A stretch of 64,000 bases of DNA from Streptomyces sp. SirexAA-E (GTDB lineage: Bacteria; Actinomycetota; Actinomycetes; Streptomycetales; Streptomycetaceae), in NCBI RefSeq assembly GCF_000177195.2, contig NC_015953.1, positions 1,302,001 through 1,366,000 on the forward strand. Reading direction: 5' to 3'. This document shows, one piece after another, positions 34,106 through 43,084 of the stretch. The notes beneath the pieces were generated by a model, which was given only the letters and a program-made list of their open reading frames with translations, did not search any database and was not told the origin of the DNA. The first letter of the stretch is position 1; every line of letters begins with the position of its first letter. The translations under genes were made by a program, and so were the position numbers.

Positions 34106-35389
34106 TCAGCGTCCCGTCCCGCCCCGGACGACGGCGGCCGCCTTGTACCTGAGCGCGTACGCGCCGTCCAGCACGGAGCCCTTGGAGCGGTGCAGCGCGG
34201 TGCGCAGCGCACTCTGCGACCGGCTCCCGGACCCCCGGGCGATCAGCTCGGTGAAGAGCCTCTCGTGCCGTCCGGCGATCGGCTCCGGGTCGAACCGGGC
34301 GGAGGAGGCCAGCGCGGCGCGCCCCATCCGGTGCCTCAGGTCGTCGTCGTCGACCAGTGAGCGGAGCGCGGCGGCGAAGGCCTGGGTGTCCCCGAGCGGC
34401 ACCAGCCGTCCGTCCGTGCCGTCCTGGATGATCTCGGCCGGTCCGTGCGGGCAGTCGGTGGCGACGACCGGCAGGCCCCCGCGCATCGCCTCCACGATGG
34501 TCATGCCGAACGACTCCCGCTCGGAGGTGACGGCGGCGATGGACGCCTTGGGCCACTCCGCCTCCATCGGGTGGACCGACCCCATCAGATGCACCCGCTC
34601 CCGCAGACCGAGCTCGTCGACGAGCCCGCGCAGGGCCTGCTGCTCGTTGCCGGTCGCGTCACCGGCCCCGTAGATCCGCAGCCGCCACTCCGGGCGGGCG
34701 GCCGCCACCTCGGCGAAGGCCCGGACCAGGACGTCGTACCGCTTCACCCGGTGCAGCCGGCCCGCCGCCACGATCCACTTGTCGTCGCCCGTGGCGGGCG
34801 GCCCCGAAGGCGCCGGGACACTGTTGGGGATGGCCTCGATGCGTACGCCGGGCAGCCGCAGTCCCGTCCGGTAGTCCCGGGCGTCGGCCTCGGTGACCGT
34901 GGTGACCGCGTCGAGCAGCCCGTAGCGGTGCCGTATCTCCCTGCGGAGCCGGTAGCCGTGGCTCTGCAGGGTCAGGTGCTCCTGGCCGACGCGCACCGGA
35001 CCGCGCCGCGCCTGCCTGCTGATGTGGACGTTGAGCCCCGGGCGGGTGCCGACGACGACGTCCGCCTCCAGGGCGCCGAGGTGCGCGGCGATGCGGCTGT
35101 CGGTGAGCCTGCTGTACTGCTTGTGACGGGTGTCCCCGCGCGGGAAGACGGTGGCGGGCCGGGCGTGCTCGGGGTCCTCGCCGTCGTACCCCGGGCTCTT
35201 CTTCCGCAGGTCGACGAGGTGGCGCATCCGCACGCCGTCGGGCGCGCCCAGCGTGGGGCTCTCGCGGTGCCGGAAGACGGAGACGATCTCCACGTCGTGG
35301 TGCTGTGCCAAGGTGCTCGCGAGCGTGAAGGTGGTCCGGATCGTTCCCCCGATGCCGTATGCGTTGTGGAGCAGGAATGAAATGTGCAT
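34106..35389 (-). CDS. Glycosyltransferase family 4 protein
   Basis: This 427-residue GT-B enzyme has the N-terminal acceptor domain start ISFLLHNAYGIGGTIRTTFTLA. The donor domain has IVAAGRLHRVKRYDVLVRAF, and the E-x7-E type nucleotide-sugar site lies in ERESFGMTIVEAMRGGLPVVATDCPHGPAEII. Family enzymes transfer a sugar from a nucleotide-sugar to a glycan or lipid acceptor; the acceptor here is unknown. No other polysaccharide genes are adjacent. ATG at 35389 gives the canonical N-terminus; the frame further upstream lacks coding signs. Confidence 0.88.
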   Translation of the reverse strand: MHISFLLHNAYGIGGTIRTTFTLASTLAQHHDVEIVSVFRHRESPTLGAPDGVRMRHLVDLRKKSPGYDGEDPEHARPATVFPRGDTRHKQYSRLTDSRIAAHLGALEADVVVGTRPGLNVHISRQARRGPVRVGQEHLTLQSHGYRLRREIRHRYGLLDAVTTVTEADARDYRTGLRLPGVRIEAIPNSVPAPSGPPATGDDKWIVAAGRLHRVKRYDVLVRAFAEVAAARPEWRLRIYGAGDATGNEQQALRGLVDELGLRERVHLMGSVHPMEAEWPKASIAAVTSERESFGMTIVEAMRGGLPVVATDCPHGPAEIIQDGTDGRLVPLGDTQAFAAALRSLVDDDDLRHRMGRAALASSARFDPEPIAGRHERLFTELIARGSGSRSQSALRTALHRSKGSVLDGAYALRYKAAAVVRGGTGR

Positions 35390-35689
35390 CACTCGGTCGT
35401 TTCCCCTGGTCGACTGGTCTGTGTCGGACCCTACGCGGGCACCGGGACGGCTCATGGCGTGCGCACAGGAGTCGTACAGACTCGTGACAATTCGAACTGG
35501 CGAACGCTCCGAGGCCCTGCGGTACGGACGCGCCGCCCCGCGAATCGCTTTCCCGATCTGTCGACCTGTCTCCCTGCCGACACGCGGGGCGTCCGGTGCC
35601 GATTCGCGCGTGACCCCCGCCCCGGATCGAACGTTGTCTTCATGAACCGGGAATTGCCCGGCCCACGCACCGAGTTCGAGGAGCCACCC
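35390..35689. other. Divergent promoter region, no gene seen
   Basis: These 300 bp separate the divergent glycosyltransferase and hypothetical genes. An ATG at 35642 is in frame with the latter, but the GTG at 35690 has the better ribosome site. Confidence 0.35.
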
Positions 35690-36469
35690 GTGCCGCGCAT
35701 GCTCGACGTCAGCGAGGACGTACGTGCCGAGATCGGCGACGCCGAAGCCGACCGGCTGCTCGTCGGCGACAGCGCACCAGGCAGTTACGACTGCACGTCC
35801 TGCCGCACCCCCGGCGACTCCGCTCAGGAGCGCACCAGCACCGTGCTCTTCGTCGGCGACGAGACCGCCGTGCTCGCCTTCGCCCACGCCACCTGCATCC
35901 CCTCACAGGTCGTCAGGGTCGCGGAGGACCAGCTCAAGGGCGCCATGCGCTCCATCACCGGCGACGAGTCGCCGACCCCGGAGGGGCTCGTGCCCGAACA
36001 GGCCGTGCTCGGCGTCACCAGCGGTCTCGTCCTGATCGAGGACGACCTGCGCCCCGCCCTGGTCGTCGAACCGACCGGACCGATCGCCCGGCCCGGCACG
36101 GACGGTCGCGGCGGCGACCAGTTCCTCCAGCTGCTGCTGGAGCAGGGGTTCCAGCCCACCCAGGACCTGAACCGGCTGCCGGGCGTGCTCCCCGGCTGGT
36201 CGGTCCTGCTCGCGGTGGGCCGGCTGCACGCCGTGCTCCAGCCGGGGCCCGAGGGTGGCCAGGTCGCCTGGTGGCAGGCCCATCAGCCGCTCCAGGTGAC
36301 CGAGGGCTGGCGTGCGGCGGTGAACAAGTCGCAGACCGTACTCGTCTTCGCCGCCCCGGCCGGTTCGATCGGTCAGCAGCCGCGCGAGGACCTGCTGCGT
36401 GACGCGCTGGACAAGGCGGCGGTCAACGGGCTGCTGGTCGCGGCGTCGATGCCGCTGGCCGGGACCTGA
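35690..36469 (+). CDS. Conserved hypothetical protein
   Basis: This soluble 259-residue protein is not assigned to a named family. It has an N-terminal DVSEDVRAEIGDAEADRLL, a possible metal or redox pair YDCTSC near residues 34-38, a beta-rich middle (LVLIEDDLRPALVVEPTGP) and a C-terminal domain ending in helices. No export signal or membrane helix is seen. GTG at 35690 is preceded by GAGGAG seven bases upstream. A strong terminator follows. Conservation next to der in streptomycetes is my recollection and is not demonstrated here. Confidence 0.75.
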   Translation: MPRMLDVSEDVRAEIGDAEADRLLVGDSAPGSYDCTSCRTPGDSAQERTSTVLFVGDETAVLAFAHATCIPSQVVRVAEDQLKGAMRSITGDESPTPEGLVPEQAVLGVTSGLVLIEDDLRPALVVEPTGPIARPGTDGRGGDQFLQLLLEQGFQPTQDLNRLPGVLPGWSVLLAVGRLHAVLQPGPEGGQVAWWQAHQPLQVTEGWRAAVNKSQTVLVFAAPAGSIGQQPREDLLRDALDKAAVNGLLVAASMPLAGT

Positions 36470-36479
36470 CCGTCCCTCC

Positions 36480-36511
36480 CCGTCCGGGGGCGTGTGCGCG
36501 CCCCCGGACGG
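36480..36511 (+). terminator. Terminator after the hypothetical gene
   Basis: A 13-bp GC-rich stem (36480-36492 with 36499-36511, 6-nt loop) followed by CCTTTGT lies 11 bases after the stop codon. Confidence 0.75.
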
Positions 36512-36644
36512 CCTTTGTCGTGCCCGCGGCCGGTCCCCACACCGGCCGCCGCGGCCTGTTTCGGCGCGCGTGCCCCGCAGCGGGCCCGCACCGTTTTCTC
36601 CGTTCCGCCCGCATCCGACGGGCGGTGGAGTCGTTGGCACCTAT

Positions 36645-36998
36645 GTGCACTCATACGACCCTTCTCGCCAGCGGCAGAGCCCGATCCCGGCCATGCGTCC
36701 CGCCCGGGACCCCTCGGCCGGCAGGTCCCCCACCCCGATCTACGACGCGCTGTACGCAGAGTTCCGCCGGTCGTTCAGGGCGCTCCCCGGGGACCGGACC
36801 GGCGAGGAGGGTCTCGGCTTCCGGGGTTTCGGGACCGGGCTGTTCCCCGGCCGCGCGCCGTTGAGCGGCCGGGCTGCGGCGAACAGCCAGGGCAGCCAGA
36901 GCACGCACGCCCCGAATCCGGGTGCGTGGCAGCGCGTCGGACGGCACGCGGGGCGCCCCAGGCCGGCGGCGCTGCCTCCGGGGGTCACGGACGCCTGA
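36645..36998 (+). CDS. Small conserved hypothetical protein
   Basis: This small basic protein (117 residues from GTG 36645, or 101 from ATG 36693) is recognisable mainly by its core, TPIYDALYAEFRRSFRALPG, followed by DRTGEEGLGFRGFG. That core has strong Streptomyces codon bias and looks like a conserved family. The remainder is low-complexity and probably disordered. Neither start has a convincing ribosome site. It converges on der across a 17-bp-stem terminator. Function unknown. Confidence 0.55.
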   Translation: MHSYDPSRQRQSPIPAMRPARDPSAGRSPTPIYDALYAEFRRSFRALPGDRTGEEGLGFRGFGTGLFPGRAPLSGRAAANSQGSQSTHAPNPGAWQRVGRHAGRPRPAALPPGVTDA

Positions 36999-37005
36999 GA
37001 GTGCA

Positions 37006-37056
37006 CGGCGAAGCCCCGGGCCCCCGCAGGTGAGCGGGTGGCCCGGGGCTTCGCCG
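37006..37056. terminator. Bidirectional terminator before der
   Basis: A perfect 17-bp stem (37006-37022 with 37040-37056, 17-nt loop) lies between convergent genes. Confidence 0.8.
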
Positions 37057-37064
37057 TCGGTGCC

Positions 37065-38534
37065 CTACTTCTTGCGGCCGCGCTTCTCACGCACCCGCAC
37101 GGAGATGTGCAGCGGTGTCCCCTCGAAGCCGAACTCCTCGCGCAGTCGTCGCTCGACGAAGCGGCGGTAGCCGTGCTCCAGGAAGCCGGAGGCGAAGAGG
37201 ACGAACCGGGGCGGCTTGATGCCGGCCTGCGTACCGAAGAGGATCCGGGGCTGCTTGCCACCGCGCACGGGGTGCGGGTGGGAGGCGACGATCTCGCCCA
37301 GGAAGGCGTTCAGCCGGCCGGTGGGGACGCGGGTCTCCCAGCCGTCGATCGCGGTCTCGATCGCCGGTACCAGCTTCTCCATGTGCCGGCCGGTGACGGC
37401 CGAGACGTTGACGCGCGGCGCCCAGGCGATCTGGGCGAGCTCCGTCTCGATCTCGCGCTCGAGGTAGTAGCGGCGCTCCTCGTCGAGGGTGTCCCACTTG
37501 TTGAACGCGACCACGATGGCGCGGCCCGCGTCCACCGCCATGGTGATGATCCGCTGGTCCTGCACGCTGATCGACTCGCTGGCGTCGATCAGGATGACCG
37601 CGACCTCGGCCTTCTCGACGGCTGCCGCCGTCCGCAGCGAGGCGTAGTAGTCCGCGCCCTCCTGGAGGTGCACACGGCGGCGGATACCGGCCGTGTCGAT
37701 GAACTTCCAGGTGATCCCGCCGAGCTGGATCAGCTCGTCGACCGGGTCACGGGTGGTGCCCGCGAGGGCGTTGACGACGACCCGGTCCTCACCCGCCACC
37801 TTGTTCAGCAGCGAGGACTTGCCGACGTTGGGGCGGCCGATGAGCGCGATACGGCGCGGGCCGCCGAGCGCGGTGCCGAAGGTCTGGGCGGGCGCCTCGG
37901 GCAGCGCCTCCAGCACGGCGTCGAGCATGTCGCCGGTGCCACGGCCGTGCAGCGAGGAGACCGGGTGCGGCTCGCCGAGACCCAGCGACCAGAGGGCGGT
38001 GGCGTCGGCCTCGCCGCTCTGGCCGTCGACCTTGTTGGCGCAGAGCACCACGGGCTTGCCGGCCCGGCGCAGCAGCTTGACGACGGCCTCGTCGGTGTCG
38101 GTCGCGCCGACGGTCGCGTCCACCACGAAGACGACGGCGTCGGCCGTCTCGATGGCGTACTCGGCCTGGGCGGCGACGGAGGCGTCGAGGCCCAGCACGT
38201 CCTGCTCCCAGCCGCCGGTGTCGACGACCTTGAAGCGCCGGCCGGCCCACTCCGCCTCGTAGCTGACGCGGTCACGGGTGACGCCGGGCTTGTCCTGGAC
38301 GACGGCCTCGCGGCGGCCGATGATCCGGTTCACCAGGGTCGACTTGCCGACGTTGGGGCGGCCGACGACGGCGAGCACGGGAAGCGGTCCGTGGCCGGCC
38401 TCACCGAGGGCCCCCTCGACCTCCTCGGGGTCGAACCCCTCCTGCGCGGCGAGCTCCATGAACTCCGCGTACTCGGCATCGCCAAGTGCTCCGTGCTCGT
38501 GGTCCGAGCCCTCGGAGTGAATCTGGTCGTTCAT
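37065..38534 (-). CDS. der: GTPase Der (EngA), ribosome assembly
   Basis: This 489-residue protein has two tandem GTPase domains, each with GRPNVGKS (first at 58-66). DTGGWE and DTAGIRRR are the G3 motifs; NKVD and NKWD are the G4 motifs. A C-terminal KH-like domain ends KRGRKK. Der is essential for 50S subunit maturation. An acidic extension of about 50 residues precedes the first domain, as is usual in actinobacteria. ATG at 38534 has AAGAGGAAC upstream. It is the last gene of the aroH-tyrA-cmk-plsC-der unit. Confidence 0.97.
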   Translation of the reverse strand: MNDQIHSEGSDHEHGALGDAEYAEFMELAAQEGFDPEEVEGALGEAGHGPLPVLAVVGRPNVGKSTLVNRIIGRREAVVQDKPGVTRDRVSYEAEWAGRRFKVVDTGGWEQDVLGLDASVAAQAEYAIETADAVVFVVDATVGATDTDEAVVKLLRRAGKPVVLCANKVDGQSGEADATALWSLGLGEPHPVSSLHGRGTGDMLDAVLEALPEAPAQTFGTALGGPRRIALIGRPNVGKSSLLNKVAGEDRVVVNALAGTTRDPVDELIQLGGITWKFIDTAGIRRRVHLQEGADYYASLRTAAAVEKAEVAVILIDASESISVQDQRIITMAVDAGRAIVVAFNKWDTLDEERRYYLEREIETELAQIAWAPRVNVSAVTGRHMEKLVPAIETAIDGWETRVPTGRLNAFLGEIVASHPHPVRGGKQPRILFGTQAGIKPPRFVLFASGFLEHGYRRFVERRLREEFGFEGTPLHISVRVREKRGRKK

Positions 38535-38601
38535 GAAGTCCGTTCCTCTTTGCATCATCATCGATGGGCCACGATCGCGCGGCCCACTACTCAAGTCTCG
38601 C

Positions 38602-39258
38602 TCAGCGCCCGGTGAGGCGCCTGGCGTTTTCCAGGTGCGCGGTCAGCTTCCCCTGGATCCGCAGCGTCGCCTCGTCGAGCGCCTTCCTGGTCCGCCGGCC
38701 GCTGCCGTCACCGGCCTCGAAGGCGTCGCCGAAGACGACGTCGACCCGGCTGCGCAGCGGAGGCAGTGCCGATATCAACCGGCCACCGCGTCCGGTGCTT
38801 CCCAGGACCGCCACGGGGACGATCGGCGCCCCGGCGCGTACCGCGAAGTACGCGAGGCCCGCGCGCAGGGACGCGAAGTCGCCCTCGCCCCTCGTGCCCT
38901 CGGGGAAGATCCCGAGGACCCCGCCGGCCTCCAGGACACCGAGGGCCTGGGTGATGGCGGTGCGGTCGACGGTCGTGCGGTCCACCTTCAGCTGACCGAT
39001 CCCGCGCAGGAACGGGTCGAGCGGACCGACGAACGCCTCCTTCTTGATCAGGAAGTGGACGGGCCGGGGCGCGGTGCCCATCAGCATCGGCCCGTCGATG
39101 TTGTGCGCGTGGTTCACCGCGAGTATGACGGGTCCGGCGGTGGGCACGCGCCAGGCACCGAGCACCCGGGGCCGGAACAGCCCGTACATGAGCCCGATGC
39201 CGATCCCGCGCCCGACGGCCGCTCCGCGCGGGCCGGGCGCGGTGGTGGCTTCGGTCAC
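38602..39258 (-). CDS. plsC: 1-acylglycerol-3-phosphate O-acyltransferase (PlsC family)
   Basis: This 218-residue acyltransferase contains the HX4D motif in NHAHNIDGP, the phosphate-binding FPEGTR and the VPVAVLGS block of the PlsC family. It makes phosphatidic acid from lysophosphatidic acid at the membrane, though streptomycetes have several homologues and this one may act on another acceptor. GTG at 39258 overlaps the cmk stop as GTGA, so it is translationally coupled. The cmk-plsC-der order is conserved in actinobacteria. Confidence 0.92.
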   Translation of the reverse strand: MTEATTAPGPRGAAVGRGIGIGLMYGLFRPRVLGAWRVPTAGPVILAVNHAHNIDGPMLMGTAPRPVHFLIKKEAFVGPLDPFLRGIGQLKVDRTTVDRTAITQALGVLEAGGVLGIFPEGTRGEGDFASLRAGLAYFAVRAGAPIVPVAVLGSTGRGGRLISALPPLRSRVDVVFGDAFEAGDGSGRRTRKALDEATLRIQGKLTAHLENARRLTGR

Positions 39259-39959
39259 TTGGCGACCTGCTTCTCCCCGACGAGGGTGACGACGCACTCG
39301 ATGACCTGGGAAAGCGTCAGCTCGGTGGTGTCCACCTCGACCGCGTCGGCGGCCTTGGCCAGCGGCGAGGTCTTGCGGCCGGAGTCGGCGGCGTCCCGCT
39401 TGACCAGCGCCTCCCGGGTCGCGGCGAGGTCGGATCCCTTGACCTCACCGCTGCGGCGGGCGGCGCGGGCCTCCGGGGAGGCCGTCAGGAAGATCTTGAT
39501 GTCGGCCCCGGGGAGCACGGTGGTGCCGATGTCACGGCCCTCCACGACGATGCCCTTCTCGGCACCGGCGGCGATGGCCCGCTGGAGCTCGGTGATCCGG
39601 GTGCGGACCTCCGGGACGGCGCTGACGGCGCTGACCTTGGAGGTGACCTCCTGGGTGCGGATCGGGCCGGAGGCGTCCTCGCCGTCCACGGTGATCGTCG
39701 GGGCCAGCGGGTCGGTGCCGGAGACGATGACGGGCTTGGCCGCGGCAGTGGCGATCTCGGCCGGGTCGCTCACGTCGACGCCGTTGTTCAGCATCCACCA
39801 GGTGATCGCGCGGTACTGGGCGCCGGTGTCCAGGTAGCTCAGGCCGAGCTGGGCGGCGACGGCCTTGGAGGTGCTCGACTTCCCGGTGCCGGAGGGTCCG
39901 TCGATGGCGACGATCACTGCGGCCGGGGCGGTCCGGGCGGCGGCGCTTACGGTTTCCAC
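39255..39959 (-). CDS. cmk: Cytidylate kinase
   Basis: This 234-residue kinase has a P-loop GPSGTGKSS (21-29), the NMP-binding DTGAQYRAITWW and VEGRDIGTTVLP, and the LID region ASPEARAARRSGE. It phosphorylates CMP and dCMP, and works in the same pathway as PyrG encoded later in this window. The GTG at 39959 is favoured over a GTG at 39971 because AGGAAG sits too near the latter. It overlaps plsC by four bases. Confidence 0.95.
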   Translation of the reverse strand: METVSAAARTAPAAVIVAIDGPSGTGKSSTSKAVAAQLGLSYLDTGAQYRAITWWMLNNGVDVSDPAEIATAAAKPVIVSGTDPLAPTITVDGEDASGPIRTQEVTSKVSAVSAVPEVRTRITELQRAIAAGAEKGIVVEGRDIGTTVLPGADIKIFLTASPEARAARRSGEVKGSDLAATREALVKRDAADSGRKTSPLAKAADAVEVDTTELTLSQVIECVVTLVGEKQVAK

Positions 39960-40085
39960 GGTGGTGGACACCTTCCTGGTACACGGGGGCGGGCATAGCG
40001 GGGCCACGGGACGGCCTCCCCCAAGGTTACCGAGTGCGCGCGGCGCCCTTGCACCCCTGCCCCCGGCCGGCCCGGGGCCCCGCGC

Positions 40086-41171
40086 CTACGGACGGACCGG
40101 CCAGCCCCGTTCGCTGAGCGCCGCGCTCAGCACGGGGGCACCGCTCGGCTCGACCATGAGCTGGACCAGGCCGGCCTGCTGCCCGGTCGCGTGCTCGATG
40201 CGGACGTCCTCGATGTTGACCCCGGCCCTTCCGGCGTCGGCGAAGATACCGGCCAGCTCGCCCGGCCGGTCACTGATGAGCACGGCCACGACCTCGTACG
40301 CCGCCGGGGCCGCCCCGTGCTTCCCGGGCACCCTGACCCGGCCCGCGTTGCCCCGGCGCAGGACGTCCTCGATGCCGTCGGCGCCCGTACGCCGCTCGTC
40401 CGCGTCGGCGGACTCCAGGCCGCGCAGGGCCCGGACCGTCTCGTCCAGGTCGGCGGCGATCCGGGCCAGCACGTCCGCGACGGGGCCGGGGTTGGCGGAG
40501 AGGATCTCCACCCACATCCTCGGGTCGGAGGCCGCGATCCTGGTGACGTCCCTGATCCCCTGTCCGCACAGGCGTACGGCGGTCTCGTCGGCCTCCTCCA
40601 GCCGGGCGGCGACCATCGAGGAGACCAGCTGCGGGGTGTGGGAGACCAGGGCCACCGCGCGGTCGTGGGCGTCGGCGTCCATGACGACGGGGACGGCACG
40701 GCAGAGCGCGACCAGCTCCAGGGCGAGGTTGAGGACCTCGGTGTCGGTGTGCGGGGTCGGGGTCAGCACCCAGGGCCGGCCCTCGAAGAGGTCGGCGGTG
40801 GCGGCCAGCGGCCCGGAGCGCTCCTTGCCGGCCATGGGGTGGGTGCCGATGTACGCCGTGAGGTCGATGCCCAGCGCCTCCAGCTCGCGGCGCGGGCCGC
40901 CCTTCACGCTGGCGACGTCCAGGTACCCGCGGGCGACGCCGTCCCGCATGGCACCGGCGAGCACGGAGGCGGTGTGCGCGGGCGGTACGGCGACGACCGC
41001 GAGGTCGACGGGTCCCTCCGGGGCCTCTTCCGTCCCCGCTCCGAGCGCGGCGGCCGTCCCCGCGGACGAGGGGTCCCGGTCGACGAGGTGGACCTGGACG
41101 CCCCGCCCGGAGAGGGCGAGCGCTGCGGAGGTACCGACGAGTCCGGTACCGATGACGACTGCTGTTCTCAC
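40086..41171 (-). CDS. tyrA: Prephenate dehydrogenase with C-terminal ACT domain
   Basis: This 361-residue enzyme has an NAD-binding motif VVIGTGLVGTS at the N-terminus, the catalytic-region THPMAGKERSG and SHTPQLVSSM. A C-terminal ACT domain (VAVLISDRPGELAGIFADAG then VNIEDVRIEH) usually binds an amino acid for feedback control, presumably tyrosine. It converts prephenate to 4-hydroxyphenylpyruvate, directly after the chorismate mutase encoded upstream. GTG at 41171 overlaps the aroH stop as GTGA. Confidence 0.95.
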   Translation of the reverse strand: MRTAVVIGTGLVGTSAALALSGRGVQVHLVDRDPSSAGTAAALGAGTEEAPEGPVDLAVVAVPPAHTASVLAGAMRDGVARGYLDVASVKGGPRRELEALGIDLTAYIGTHPMAGKERSGPLAATADLFEGRPWVLTPTPHTDTEVLNLALELVALCRAVPVVMDADAHDRAVALVSHTPQLVSSMVAARLEEADETAVRLCGQGIRDVTRIAASDPRMWVEILSANPGPVADVLARIAADLDETVRALRGLESADADERRTGADGIEDVLRRGNAGRVRVPGKHGAAPAAYEVVAVLISDRPGELAGIFADAGRAGVNIEDVRIEHATGQQAGLVQLMVEPSGAPVLSAALSERGWPVRP

Positions 41172-41530
41172 TGGGCGATGTCCTTGCGGAGGGCGCCGGT
41201 GGCGCCGAGGTGGACGTGGCTGATCTCGGCCTTGGAGAGAGAGGTCTCCACATGGGCGAGGACACGGACGACCCTGGGCATCGCCCCGGTGATGTCGAGC
41301 TCCTGGGCGCAGATCAGCGGTACGTCGACGATGCCGAGCCCCCGCGCGGCAGCGGCCGGGAAGTCGCTGTGCAGGTCCGGGGTGGCGGTGAACCAGACGC
41401 TGATCAGGTCGTCGGCGACGAACCGGTTGCGCTCCAGGACCGCGGTGAGCAGGGCGCTCACCCGCTCGTCCATGTGTCCGGCCTCGTCCCGCTCCAGCTG
41501 GACGGCTCCACGGACCGCTCGTACCGCCAC
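41168..41530 (-). CDS. aroH: Chorismate mutase, AroH class
   Basis: This 120-residue monofunctional enzyme matches the AroH trimeric beta-barrel family. It starts AVRAVRGAVQLERDE and contains FTATPDLHSDFPAAAAR, VPLICAQELDITGAMPRVVRVLAHVET; conserved arginines and the glutamate of the active site are present. It rearranges chorismate to prephenate for tyrosine and phenylalanine. The GTG at 41530 follows GAGGGG. As first gene of the unit, its promoter lies between 41531 and the divergent gene at 41645. Confidence 0.95.
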   Translation of the reverse strand: MAVRAVRGAVQLERDEAGHMDERVSALLTAVLERNRFVADDLISVWFTATPDLHSDFPAAAARGLGIVDVPLICAQELDITGAMPRVVRVLAHVETSLSKAEISHVHLGATGALRKDIAQ

Positions 41531-41644
41531 GTCGTACCCCTCGTTCCTTCGTCCTGCGTGCGCGTCCAGCCTAGAGGGGCGGCGGGGGCGGCGGTCACCG
41601 TGCTCCGTGGGTGAGACGGGACCGCGGGCGCTACCCTCACGCGC

Positions 41645-42340
41645 ATGATCACCCCTGAGGCGGCGGCGCTGGTCCGCGATCACACCGTCTACGCGTGCGT
41701 GATGGGTTCGCGTGCCTTCGGACTGGCCACCGGCGGCAGCGATACCGACCGGCGCGGGGTCTTCCTCGCACCGACCCCGCTGTTCTGGCGCTTCACCAAG
41801 CCGCCGACGCACGTCGAGGGCCCGGCCGACGAGCAGTTCTCCTGGGAGCTGGAACGCTTCTGCGAGCTGGCGCTCCGGGCCAACCCCAACGTGCTGGAGT
41901 GCCTGCACTCCCCTCTCGTCGAGCGGATCGACGCCACCGGCCGCGAACTCCTCGACCTGCGCGGGGCGTTCCTGTCCCGACGTTCCCACGAGACCTTCGT
42001 GCGGTACGCGCGCGGCCAGCGCCGGAAGCTGGAGGCGGACGTCCGGGTGCACGGCGCCCCGCGCTGGAAGCACGCCATGCACCTGCTGCGCCTGCTGGCG
42101 AGCGGACGGGACCTGCTGCGCACGGGAGAGCTCAGGATCGAGGTCGGCGACGCCCGCGAGGAACTGCTCGCGGTGAAACGGGGCGAGGTCCCGTGGCCCG
42201 AGGTGGAGCGCCGGATGAACCGTCTCGCCGAGGAGAACGACGAGGCGGTGGCGCGCTCGCCCCTGCCCCCTGGTCCGGACCGCGCCCGTGTGGAGGACTT
42301 CCTGATCCGGACCCGGAGGGCGTCGGTCAGCCGAGCGTGA
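41645..42340 (+). CDS. Nucleotidyltransferase-superfamily protein (YcgL-like)
   Basis: This 231-residue protein has a pol-beta-type nucleotidyltransferase signature GSRAFGLATGGSDTDRRGVF near residues 20-39, with the paired aspartates needed for metal binding. A helical domain follows, including NPNVLECLHSPLV and RWKHAMHLLRLL. Such YcgL/COG3541 proteins are predicted nucleotidyltransferases; some relatives function in toxin-antitoxin or phage-defence contexts, but no partner such as a HEPN gene is adjacent. Its 3' end overlaps the next, convergent gene by 14 bp. Confidence 0.82.
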   Translation: MITPEAAALVRDHTVYACVMGSRAFGLATGGSDTDRRGVFLAPTPLFWRFTKPPTHVEGPADEQFSWELERFCELALRANPNVLECLHSPLVERIDATGRELLDLRGAFLSRRSHETFVRYARGQRRKLEADVRVHGAPRWKHAMHLLRLLASGRDLLRTGELRIEVGDAREELLAVKRGEVPWPEVERRMNRLAEENDEAVARSPLPPGPDRARVEDFLIRTRRASVSRA

Positions 42341-42962
42341 GAAACACCCCGCGGACCTCGTCACCGTCCGCCGGGCGCCACACCGCGGTCACCTGCCCTG
42401 GAGCCTCCGCGTCGCCGGGAGAGCCCGGCTCCAGGACGCGCGCGACCACGAGGGTCGCTGCCCCCTCGTCCAGCACGACGTCGGTGCCGTGCTTCGCGTC
42501 CTGGACGGCCGTGGACGCCATCGCGGCCAGGCCGTCGGCGGGCCGGACGGTGACGGTCGGGTCAGGTGTGTCGCTCACGCTCTGGGCCTGCGGCTCGGCC
42601 TGCCCCCGGAGCAGGGCGAGCACCTGGTCGACCAGCACGGGGTCATGGGCCCCGTCGTACACCCAGCGCCGCCCGAGGACCCCGTGCTCGGAGGTGCCGA
42701 CGAGCGCCTGGTCCGCCCCGTCGAGCGGTGCCGCGCGGTAGGTGAGCGGCACGTGGTACGACACGGGCACGTCGCCCGAGGTGTCGGTGACCACCATGAA
42801 CTCGATACCCACCTCGCCCTGCGGATCGTCGAGCCGGAACCCGCCGACCCGGGCGAGTCGGGGCTCGGCCGCCGACCCGGTGTACCAGGGACGGGTGGGC
42901 AGCCAGGCGCTGAGGAGCTCCAGCTTGCCGGGCTCCATGGTCGTTCTGTGGATGACAGCCAT
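42327..42962 (-). CDS. Maltokinase N-terminal cap-like protein
   Basis: This 211-residue protein resembles the free-standing N-terminal cap domain of mycobacterial and streptomycete maltokinases: MAVIHRTTMEPGKLELLSAWLPTRPWY, then RVGGFRLDDP, GIEFMVVTD and YHVPLTYR. There is no kinase domain, so it cannot itself phosphorylate maltose. It might bind a carbohydrate or regulate a partner. The ATG at 42962 has CAGGAG upstream. No glycogen or trehalose genes are next to it, although a GH15 enzyme lies 14 kb away. Confidence 0.78.
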   Translation of the reverse strand: MAVIHRTTMEPGKLELLSAWLPTRPWYTGSAAEPRLARVGGFRLDDPQGEVGIEFMVVTDTSGDVPVSYHVPLTYRAAPLDGADQALVGTSEHGVLGRRWVYDGAHDPVLVDQVLALLRGQAEPQAQSVSDTPDPTVTVRPADGLAAMASTAVQDAKHGTDVVLDEGAATLVVARVLEPGSPGDAEAPGQVTAVWRPADGDEVRGVFLTLG

Positions 42963-43084
42963 GTCCGGTCAACTCCTGGTGGAAGCACCGGGTTCCCGTG
43001 CCGGGCCCGGCACTGCCACGTTCACCCGGCCAAGCGAAGAACCCCGGATTCCGGATCCCGCACGGGGCCCACCGTACGGACCGC

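Noticed and set aside
41645..42340. Toxin-antitoxin system for the nucleotidyltransferase gene
   Set aside because: MNT-type antitoxins pair with a HEPN gene; the neighbours are aroH and a maltokinase-cap protein, so there is no partner.
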